A stretch of 42,868 nt of DNA from Candidatus Heimdallarchaeota archaeon. Its GTDB lineage: Archaea; Asgardarchaeota; Heimdallarchaeia; Heimdallarchaeales; Heimdallarchaeaceae. Shown here one piece after another: positions 36,789 to 42,868 of this stretch. The translations under genes were made by a program, and so were the position numbers. Numbering within the stretch: the first letter of the stretch is position 1; each line of letters starts with the position of its first letter. The notes under the pieces are model-generated. The model was given only the letters and a program-made list of their open reading frames with translations, was not told where the DNA came from and did not search any database. Location of the stretch: positions 1-42,868 of the forward strand of contig JAEOTE010000039.1 of assembly GCA_016839945.1 (NCBI GenBank), written 5' to 3'.

Positions 36789-37427
36789 TTGCTTGTGTTA
36801 AGTAGTTTGTTAGAAAATTCAAAAATACCCCTGGGTGTCACTCATGTTGCAGGCGCTCCTAATTCGGGAAAAACCACATTGCTTTATCAGTTATGTCGAA
36901 ATCTGAGTAAAGAAAAAAAGGTCCTTATTTTTGATTGTGAAATGAGTTTCAGTGCTCAAAGATTACAAGAGGTTATTAAAAAAAGAGATATTCTTAAGAA
37001 AGTCATAGTAATACGAATAACGGACAAAAAACAACAGCTCTTGAATATAATGAAAACCCACAACTTTCTTATGAATAACTCATTTCATTTCATAGGAATT
37101 AATGGATTTACTAATCATTTTAGATTTACTGAAAAAGCTACAAATGAAATATCGATTCATCGAAGATTAGGAATACAGATGGCCTATCTAATGAAAATTA
37201 GCAAAGAGCTTAAACAACCTATTGTTCTCACTAACCAAGTTAGTGTTTTTAAGAAAAATGATAAACAAATACTTAAATCAGTGGCAGGTCAGATAATAAA
37301 TCACTATTCAAAAACAAATATTGTTTTACAGCACATAAATAAAAAACTCTGGAAAGCAAGAAATGAAGACGTAGAGGTTTATTACACTCTTTCTTCAGGA
37401 GGAATCGAAGTAGTATCACAAAAATGA
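36789..37427 (+). CDS. RadB-like RecA-superfamily ATPase
   Basis: About 212 residues, the RecA core only, as in archaeal RadB, a RadA paralogue in recombination. Walker A is GAPNSGKTT. The later VLTNQVSVFKKN matches the L2/TNQV region of RadB. In the Walker B position the usual VDS is INGF (FHFIGINGF), so the magnesium-coordinating Asp is replaced by Asn. ATP hydrolysis may be weakened. TTG 36789 gives the longest product, but AGGTGAA at 36782-36788 points to GTG 36795, six bases downstream. It could also be a KaiC-like regulator. It is convergent with the OST3-like gene, five bases apart. Confidence 0.75.
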   Translation: MLVLSSLLENSKIPLGVTHVAGAPNSGKTTLLYQLCRNLSKEKKVLIFDCEMSFSAQRLQEVIKKRDILKKVIVIRITDKKQQLLNIMKTHNFLMNNSFHFIGINGFTNHFRFTEKATNEISIHRRLGIQMAYLMKISKELKQPIVLTNQVSVFKKNDKQILKSVAGQIINHYSKTNIVLQHINKKLWKARNEDVEVYYTLSSGGIEVVSQK

Positions 37428-37432
37428 GTGGG

Positions 37433-37861
37433 TTATCCACCTTTTGCGTTATATAACAGAAGAATAGCAACAAACCATACTACTACTAGTAAAGTTGCAA
37501 TAATTTCAACTTTTTGAGCAGTGTTCACATCAAAGGCATATTTAGTTGCATGGTCAAAAAGATACAAACTAACAGCAGCAAAAGCAAACACAAAACCTGC
37601 AACTATGCCTTCAATAAGATATTGATAATGTAGGTTTGGGGCAATGAAAAGAGGACTGTTACCTGATTGGCCTAAGCTGACAAGAGTATCCTTGTTAACT
37701 ATATCGTATGCACCACCACTAAATATGTAGAATATTATACCATATATTACGATGTAAAAAACACTACGTGGAATCCTTGTTGGAATTCTAACAGAAATTT
37801 GTTGTAAACTGAAATTTGGTCTCCTAATACCAGGTAAAATCCAAGGTAGTTTCCTAGCCAT
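37433..37861 (-). CDS. OST3/OST6-like oligosaccharyltransferase subunit
   Basis: A 142-residue membrane protein with three predicted helices (about 35-55, 78-105, 118-138). The last two match the C-terminal part of eukaryotic OST3/OST6 (TUSC3): HYQYLIEGIVAGFVFAFAAV corresponds to the QFVAE-type segment, and KVEIIATLLVVVWFVAILLL to the final helix. The thioredoxin-like domain of the eukaryotic protein is absent. OST3/OST6 helps N-glycosylation at the membrane. The glycosylation sequons of the surface proteins in this window fit such a role. Similarity is by eye, so the family call is moderate; another three-helix protein is possible. Confidence 0.55.
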   Translation of the reverse strand: MARKLPWILPGIRRPNFSLQQISVRIPTRIPRSVFYIVIYGIIFYIFSGGAYDIVNKDTLVSLGQSGNSPLFIAPNLHYQYLIEGIVAGFVFAFAAVSLYLFDHATKYAFDVNTAQKVEIIATLLVVVWFVAILLLYNAKGG

Positions 37862-37967
37862 TTTTATCTATCGTTCGAATATAATAGACTATTTTAAAGA
37901 TTTCGTTTAAATAATAAAGTAAATTCTGTTTTCTTTTTAGACGGCTTTAATTTAGCTTCTAATCATT

Positions 37968-38729
37968 TTATCTTTTGAAAACAATTTTGTTCTCCAAAGG
38001 ATAGACAACATATTTCCCTGGATTCTTCTCAACCATGCTAACAAGAAAGCTTTCAGTGGTTTTAATTGAAACCCCTAGATCTTTGGAGATACTATCAAAA
38101 TTTATTTCATCCAACTCTTCTGACTTTTCTTCAACATATTCAGTCAACATTATCTCAAAATTTTCTCTGCTTAAAAATAATTGTTGATCTTTTACTACTC
38201 CACCCAAAATTGCATCATCAACCATTTGATGTATCAAAGAAAGCAGCAAATCGAGTTCTATTTTTAACTTCCTACTTATTTCTTGAATTTCATATTCTTC
38301 TTTGTTTTGAAGAGTGGACAGAATATAATTCTGAAGATATTTTAGTGAGTAATACGCTTCTTCACTCATTACTCCTCTTTCTAAGTGCTGTAGGAATAAA
38401 TCCAGGATTTTGTCTTTAATCTTCCAATGTTTCTTAAGAGGATCTAAATTAACAAGACCAGTGTTTTTAAGTCTGTTTTTAAGGTCGCCTAAAGCTTCAT
38501 CTTCCATTGAAAAGAAATAAAGATTTTTTTTGGTTAAGACTATACCACTTATTTTTCTAGAAGAAAGCAATTTATTAGTAACTTTGTATCTTTGTTCTGG
38601 AGATAATTTTGATTGTATTCTCATCAAATTCAAGAAATTTTTGTTTTCTAGTTCTTCTATCAAATGGTTTTCAAATACTTTTTCTTTTGAAGTAAACAAC
38701 ACAGAGATTCTTCTTAAGAGAGAACTCAT
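37968..38729 (-). CDS. Tandem winged-helix protein, possibly UFL1/PCI-like
   Basis: A 253-residue soluble protein of repeated helical-plus-wing units. KISGIVLTKKNLYFFS, DDAILGGVVKDQQLFLSRE and YVVYPLENKIVFKR look like the wings of three winged-helix modules, each after two or three helices. Such tandem winged helices occur in PCI proteins (COP9, eIF3) and in UFL1, the E3 ligase of UFM1, which has Asgard relatives. No Cys or catalytic motif is present. The promoter is a TATA box (38757-38767) about 33 bp from the ATG. The family is not certain. Confidence 0.6.
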   Translation of the reverse strand: MSSLLRRISVLFTSKEKVFENHLIEELENKNFLNLMRIQSKLSPEQRYKVTNKLLSSRKISGIVLTKKNLYFFSMEDEALGDLKNRLKNTGLVNLDPLKKHWKIKDKILDLFLQHLERGVMSEEAYYSLKYLQNYILSTLQNKEEYEIQEISRKLKIELDLLLSLIHQMVDDAILGGVVKDQQLFLSRENFEIMLTEYVEEKSEELDEINFDSISKDLGVSIKTTESFLVSMVEKNPGKYVVYPLENKIVFKR

Positions 38730-38756
38730 AGTACTCGTATGTTCTTACAATGTATA

Positions 38757-38767
38757 GTTTATAAAAG
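38757..38767 (-). promoter_or_regulatory. TATA box of the tandem winged-helix gene
   Basis: CTTTTATAAAC on the reverse strand. Transcription is expected near 38736, about seven bases before ATG 38729. Confidence 0.5.
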
Positions 38768-38896
38768 ATTGCTCTTCTTGTTTCTTTAATAGAGATTTGT
38801 TAAATAATAAAGGTGAAATTGAAAAGTTTTGAAACTTCTTTTAAGCAAATAATTGTGGTGTTTATTTAGCTTGCTTCTGTAAAAATATAGATAATC

Positions 38897-39823
38897 ATGA
38901 ATAACTCCGAAAGGATATCATCAGGCATAGAAGGCTTGGATGTACTTCTACAAGGCGGAATGATAAAAAATTCTATAAATTCAATTGTAGGTAGCAGTGG
39001 AACAGGAAAAACAACATTTGCTCTTGCATATGTTTACCAAGGTTTGTTAGAAGGAGATCACATATTATACTTATCTTTTGAAGAACCGCCCTCTAAGTTG
39101 ATGCTAGAAGCAGAATCTCTAGGTATAAAAATCAAAGAAATAGCAAAGAATCATGACGACTTAATCCATTTAGTTGAAAGTGAGAAAATAGTTGAATTCA
39201 TGACTAATATTCTACCAGCTTTAGCTCAGAAGCTTAAACATAAAAACCTCAAACACACTAGAATAATACTAGATCCTCTAACACCAATTTTATGGGAATT
39301 CCCTTCAGAAAAAGATCAGAGAAAAGTATTAACAAAGATATATCATCATTTGAGTTCTTTAGGTACTGTTTTACAAACTGTTGAAGAGCCAAATGCTTTT
39401 GGGCAAACAGATATTGGTTCAATCGAAACTAGAGTGCCAATATACCTTTCTGATTCTGTTGTGCATATTCAAAATCTTGGACTTGGTGGGAAGTATAACA
39501 GAACATGCAAAATTGTCAAATCTAGAAGAACAGCTCACCATGAAGGAATCTATCCTTTAAGTTTCTCCTATGGTCCAGGTATTGTTATAGATACAAGTAC
39601 AATTAAAGATAACATCAAGAATCTCCCCTCACAGGATTTTAGATATATTGAACTTATGCAAAAAGTAAAAGCAATGTCAAAAGATAAAGATCCCAAAAAG
39701 CGCATTATTGCACAAATAGCTAATAACCTACTAGGAGATAGACAAAAGAACGAAACTAAAGACAATTTAGAATTAGTAAATGCATTAACAGACCCTCAAA
39801 TTCTTCAAGAGGTTAGAAAATGA
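38897..39823 (+). CDS. KaiC-like RecA-superfamily ATPase (single domain)
   Basis: A 308-residue KaiC-like ATPase. SSGIEGLDVLLQGGMIKNSI precedes Walker A GSSGTGKTT. The catalytic Glu pair is in LYLSFEEPP and Walker B is RIILDPL. One KaiC domain is present, with a C-terminal extension of about 70 residues (residues 235-308, Lys-rich, helical). Related archaeal proteins regulate signalling or gene expression. Its last four bases overlap the start of the roadblock-like gene (ATGA), so they are translationally coupled. It heads the five-gene cluster through 42500. Confidence 0.82.
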   Translation: MNNSERISSGIEGLDVLLQGGMIKNSINSIVGSSGTGKTTFALAYVYQGLLEGDHILYLSFEEPPSKLMLEAESLGIKIKEIAKNHDDLIHLVESEKIVEFMTNILPALAQKLKHKNLKHTRIILDPLTPILWEFPSEKDQRKVLTKIYHHLSSLGTVLQTVEEPNAFGQTDIGSIETRVPIYLSDSVVHIQNLGLGGKYNRTCKIVKSRRTAHHEGIYPLSFSYGPGIVIDTSTIKDNIKNLPSQDFRYIELMQKVKAMSKDKDPKKRIIAQIANNLLGDRQKNETKDNLELVNALTDPQILQEVRK

Positions 39824-40179
39824 ATTTTAACTATGGAATTTCATCAGAATTAAAAGATTTAAACTATCTAGACGATGTAGAAGGTTCAGTTCTTTTTAGA
39901 ATAGATGGCAATGTAATAGATTCAGTTTTTAATGATAATCAATCACAAGATTTATTGCGAACAATACAATGGAGCAAAAGCAACGTAGAGAAAGTATCCA
40001 TGGAAATGAAGAATAATAACCTTCAGAAAGTTACTTATGAATTAAATGACTTTTACATCCTTTTCTTTGTGGTTAATAGAGTTACAGTGTTAACAACGTT
40101 TGCTAATCAAAATGCAAATCTCAGTCTTTTATCTATTGAAGCAAAAAGAAAATCGCAAAATATTTCTCAGTTTTTGTGA
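39820..40179 (+). CDS. Roadblock/LC7-like protein
   Basis: A 119-residue protein with the fold pattern of roadblock/LC7 (MglB/longin-like) domains: a helix, then EGSVLFRIDGNVIDSVF, a helix, and strands (VTYELNDFYILFFVVNRVTVLTTF), ending in a helix. Roadblock proteins in bacteria and eukaryotes act as partners or GTPase-activating proteins of small GTPases. A Ras-like GTPase gene lies 1.4 kb downstream. Start ATG 39820 overlaps the KaiC-like stop. The call rests on the secondary structure pattern, not on strong motifs. Confidence 0.65.
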   Translation: MNFNYGISSELKDLNYLDDVEGSVLFRIDGNVIDSVFNDNQSQDLLRTIQWSKSNVEKVSMEMKNNNLQKVTYELNDFYILFFVVNRVTVLTTFANQNANLSLLSIEAKRKSQNISQFL

Positions 40180-40189
40180 GGTTTTACTA

Positions 40190-41533
40190 ATGCAAATATC
40201 TACTGGAACAACTAGTCATAGATCAATAAACCAAGCCACTAAAAATGTAATTAAAGACGTTATAGAAGACATTAATGGGACACCAGATTTTGTGCTAGTT
40301 GCTTTTACATCAAATTATAGACAAAGTGATGAATACAAACAAGCTTTATCTAAAATCTGCGAAGAAAGTGGAACTACAAATGTAATGGGGGGTACTTTTC
40401 CTGGAGTCGCAACTTCAAATGAATTACCAACGACACAGGGATGTTCTTTAATGGCTATTAAATCTAGTGAGATCTCTTTTGAAAAACCTTTTAGCTACTC
40501 AAATGTTCGAATAAATCCAAAAAAAGGTTCGGAAATAATATTTGATGCATACCAGAAACAGAAAAACAAATCAAAAATAGGTTTCTTCCTCACACCTGGT
40601 CCGCTCTATCAAGATGATGCTTTTGAGCAAATGAAAATCCTAGATACAATTTTCGCTAAAAAATTCAAAGGAATGTTTAATTTCATTGGAAAAATAATTG
40701 ACAAGAGTATGGGGAAAGGCGGATATGGAGGAACACTCTTTGCTGAGAAGATATTACATATGCTTCTTAATCAAGGAGTAGAGAACATATTAGGAGGAGC
40801 GACAATAGATTTAGATATGAAAGCATGTTATCAATTTAGTGGAGAAGAGATTTTTAGAAACGCACTAGTTGGAACTGTTTTCTCTTCAGACAAATATGAA
40901 TTTGGTCATGGGTGGACATTTGATAGATCACAAAAAAGCAAGAAATTTGATATTTCGGGGTTTTTAAAAAGCAGTGGGTATATCCAGTATATTAACGAAA
41001 GGTCAGCAAATAGAGAATTTCGTGACATTATAGGCATTTCAGAAGAATTATATGAAGAAGCTTTTGGAAATTTTGCATATGCGTCATTGTTATACTTATC
41101 AGCTCTTAAAAAGCCGAATAAGGAATATGTTCCCTTCGTATCAGTATGTCATCCAATTTTAGATGGTGTTGTAACAACAATCCCTGAAAGATATTTGAAT
41201 GAAAACAAAATAATAGCTGATTTCTTCACACAATCAGGTACCGGAATTCAAAAGTCTGCATATGATTGTGCAACAAATATATCGAAAAATCTTGAAAATC
41301 TTAAATTTGGTATTTTCATAAATTGCAGTAATAGACTCCTTATTGCAGGAGATAAAATAGATAAAGAAAATATGAAAATTAAAGAAGCTTTAGGAGACGA
41401 GGTTCCCTTTATCACACTTTATTCTGGAGGAGAATTTTCTCTTATTGGAAATAATCCAGTTTATTCTTCAGTTTCTGTTCACGGAATTGTAGCTGGTGAG
41501 AATAAAGTTCCTATAAAAAATGTGGTGTTTTAA
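40190..41533 (+). CDS. FIST-domain sensory protein (FIST_N + FIST_C)
   Basis: A 447-residue protein with FIST domains, thought to sense small ligands such as amino acids. N-terminal QISTGTTSHRSINQATKNVI, then FTSNYRQSDEYKQALSKICEESG and VMGGTFPGVATSNE are FIST_N hallmarks. The end (PFITLYSGGEFSLIGNNPVY, then SSVSVHGIVAGEN) matches FIST_C. No membrane segment or output domain (kinase, HTH) is fused, so signals must pass to partner proteins such as the neighbours. The frame is open to 40100 but ATG 40190 is chosen: it follows the roadblock stop by ten bases and has GAGGT upstream. Confidence 0.83.
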   Translation: MQISTGTTSHRSINQATKNVIKDVIEDINGTPDFVLVAFTSNYRQSDEYKQALSKICEESGTTNVMGGTFPGVATSNELPTTQGCSLMAIKSSEISFEKPFSYSNVRINPKKGSEIIFDAYQKQKNKSKIGFFLTPGPLYQDDAFEQMKILDTIFAKKFKGMFNFIGKIIDKSMGKGGYGGTLFAEKILHMLLNQGVENILGGATIDLDMKACYQFSGEEIFRNALVGTVFSSDKYEFGHGWTFDRSQKSKKFDISGFLKSSGYIQYINERSANREFRDIIGISEELYEEAFGNFAYASLLYLSALKKPNKEYVPFVSVCHPILDGVVTTIPERYLNENKIIADFFTQSGTGIQKSAYDCATNISKNLENLKFGIFINCSNRLLIAGDKIDKENMKIKEALGDEVPFITLYSGGEFSLIGNNPVYSSVSVHGIVAGENKVPIKNVVF

Positions 41534-41557
41534 ATCTTTTTTTGGATATGAGTATTG

Positions 41558-42154
41558 ATGAGTTCTTCAATTCCCTATAGCACAAAACAAGACAACATTC
41601 TCAAAATAGCTGTCCTTGGCTTAGGTTCTGTTGGTAAAACTACGATTTCAAAAAGTTTCTCTGGCGAAATGTCTAATCCCGATGATATATCAATGACTAA
41701 AGGCGTAGATATAACAGTGAAACGCATAGTTCACTGCGATAGAACAGTAACACTTCAAATTTGGGATTTTGCAGGTCAAAAACAATTTAGATTCATGATA
41801 GATGTTTTCTTAAGAGGAGTAAAGGGCATAATTTATGTTTACGATGTGACAGATATTGAGACATTAATCTATCTTAATGAATTTGTAGATCTAACTAGAA
41901 ATTACTTAAACAACCATTATTATCAAAAAATACCAGAGATACTGGTTGGTAATAAGCTAGATTTAGAAAAAATTGAAGTTGCAATAGAGGATGTACATGA
42001 GTTCATGAAAACATATGAAATAAAGAAACATTTTCTTGTTAGTGGTTTGTATTCGCATAATGTTTCAGAACCATTTGAATACATGGTTGACCAAATTGTA
42101 AATAAGGAGAAAAATCTGACAGAGGAGCTGGTTTCTAAATACTCAAGCATTTGA
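41558..42154 (+). CDS. Ras-superfamily small GTPase
   Basis: A 198-residue small GTPase. G1 is GLGSVGKTT, switch I has TKGVDITVKR, G3 is WDFAGQKQFR, G4 is GNKLDLE and G5 is VSGLYSHNV. It resembles the Rab/Ras/Arf-type GTPases that Asgard archaea carry in many copies. There is no C-terminal Cys for prenylation, so it is probably soluble or protein-tethered. The start is ATG 41558 (TTG 41555 is also open). It lies 24 bp after the FIST gene, so it is probably on the same transcript. Confidence 0.92.
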   Translation: MSSSIPYSTKQDNILKIAVLGLGSVGKTTISKSFSGEMSNPDDISMTKGVDITVKRIVHCDRTVTLQIWDFAGQKQFRFMIDVFLRGVKGIIYVYDVTDIETLIYLNEFVDLTRNYLNNHYYQKIPEILVGNKLDLEKIEVAIEDVHEFMKTYEIKKHFLVSGLYSHNVSEPFEYMVDQIVNKEKNLTEELVSKYSSI

Positions 42155-42176
42155 TGTGGTTTTTTAAGTGATATAA

Positions 42177-42500
42177 ATGATTGAAAATAAATTTATTAGA
42201 AAAACATTCAATTGCGAACATTGCGGAAGAATGTTGGAGTGTAAAATAGATAGGAAACAACTTGAGGATTTAAAAGATAGCCAACTGTTTAATTTTGTTT
42301 TAATGCATGCAGATGATCACACATTGATTGTATCAATAGATGGAAGAGGAAATATAAGAAGATCTAGAATCGCATCTCTCAGCTCAAACGTAAAACAAAA
42401 AGCAGAATTTGAAGAATTCTCTGACTACACAATAATTGAAGAATGCAATAATCTCGTAGATGCATTCAATGTTTATCTAAAGAGTTCAGATACTGCTTAG
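42177..42500 (+). CDS. Small Cys-containing protein, GTPase-linked, unknown
   Basis: A 107-residue protein. Near the N-terminus is CEHCGRMLEC, one CxxC plus a further Cys, possibly part of a zinc site. VSIDGRGNIRRSRI forms a likely beta hairpin, and a C-terminal helix follows. I do not recognise the family. It starts 23 bases after the GTPase stop with AAGTGAT four bases before the ATG, so it is probably the last gene of the KaiC-roadblock-FIST-GTPase operon. A role as GTPase partner is only an inference. Confidence 0.6.
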   Translation: MIENKFIRKTFNCEHCGRMLECKIDRKQLEDLKDSQLFNFVLMHADDHTLIVSIDGRGNIRRSRIASLSSNVKQKAEFEEFSDYTIIEECNNLVDAFNVYLKSSDTA

Positions 42501-42576
42501 GAAATCATTTAATGGTTTTTTTTGAGAATTCAATTCTTGTATAAATAAAAAATTAAAAAATAAAAATGTAAGAGTA

Positions 42577-42868
42577 TTACCCAAATAATGCACTAAGACC
42601 TAAGTCTGTGTCTTCTTCAGGTTCTTCCTCTTTTTCTTCTTTTTCTTCTGCTGGTGCAGCTTTTTCACTTGCTGATGTTGGTGCTGCTACAGGTGCAGCA
42701 GCAGTCATTACTGCTGATTTTAAAGCATCTCCAATATCAACTTCCTTTAAAGCTGCAACTAGAGCTTTTATGCGAGAATCATCTGCAGTTGCTCCAGCAG
42801 CAGTCAAAATTCCTTTTATTTTAGTTTGTGTTATGTTTTCACCTAATTCATGTAATATTAATGCTGCA
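42577..42868 (-). CDS. rpl12: 50S ribosomal protein P1/L12 (partial)
   Basis: The acidic stalk protein of the large subunit that recruits translation factors. The frame runs off the window on the right, so the N-terminal few residues are missing; what is seen begins with LHELGENITQTKIKGIL. The hinge is Ala/Pro/Lys/Glu-rich (APVAAPTSASEKAAPAEEK) and the end is DTDLGLSALFG, the conserved factor-binding tail. It is convergent with the GTPase cluster. Confidence 0.94.
   Translation of the reverse strand, partial: AALILHELGENITQTKIKGILTAAGATADDSRIKALVAALKEVDIGDALKSAVMTAAAPVAAPTSASEKAAPAEEKEEKEEEPEEDTDLGLSALFG

Overview
The window is a gene-dense, AT-rich stretch of an archaeal chromosome. Archaeal markers include split RNA polymerase A'/A'' genes, an Fe-S RpoD, TFB, Orc1/Cdc6, RFC small subunit, archaeal/eukaryotic-type ribosomal proteins, eIF5A, TrpRS and NOG1, an ADP-dependent sugar kinase, TATA-box promoters and tRNA genes with encoded CCA. 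A Ras-like small GTPase, a roadblock/LC7-like protein, an OST3/OST6-like membrane protein and a five-OB-fold RPA make an Asgard archaeon the best guess, possibly Heimdallarchaeia-like. That placement is inference; no rRNA gene is present to confirm it. I saw no CRISPR array, insertion sequence or prophage.

Layout. 1-4150 (+): rpoA1 (5' truncated), rpoA2, rps12 and eIF5A, then tRNA-Ala(CGC). 4480-9343: an HD phosphohydrolase, two unrecognised reverse-strand genes and an ADP-dependent kinase. 9525-11755 (+): trpS overlapping a NOG1 GTPase. 11781-18702 (-): PAC2 protein, rpl2, rpl23, rpl4, rpl3, rtcA, rps9, rpl13, rpl18e and rpoD, a transcription/translation block with rtcA in its middle. 18916-27249: a tiny pilin-like gene missed by long-ORF calling, tRNA-Leu(GAG), orc1/cdc6 with a small winged-helix gene, tRNA-Glu(CTC), truA, rfcS, a type IV pilus-type cluster (secretion ATPase plus two membrane proteins) and tfb. 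27549-35322: a 957-residue surface protein, a 36-residue membrane protein, RPA, a two-HTH protein and a DUF4350-like secreted protein. 35458-38729: tRNA-Thr(GGT), nadE, a small membrane protein, a RadB-like ATPase, the OST3-like protein and a tandem winged-helix protein. 38897-42500 (+): a compact five-gene cluster (KaiC-like ATPase, roadblock-like, FIST, Ras-like GTPase, small Cys protein). The window ends in rpl12 (P1), cut at its N-terminus.

How the genes work together. Much of the window is core information processing (transcription, translation, replication, tRNA modification). Two accessory modules stand out. One is the pilus machinery, with a separate minimal prepilin about 4 kb away. 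The other is the KaiC-roadblock-FIST-GTPase cluster, whose tight spacing suggests a sensory/GTPase switch; I think this is the best candidate for an undescribed system.

Initiation signals. Many genes carry an AGGTGA(T/A)-type Shine-Dalgarno site about four bases before the start, which supports TTG, GTG and possibly CTG starts. Others appear leaderless, with a TATA box about 25 bp before the ATG. I moved several start codons on this evidence and say so in each entry.
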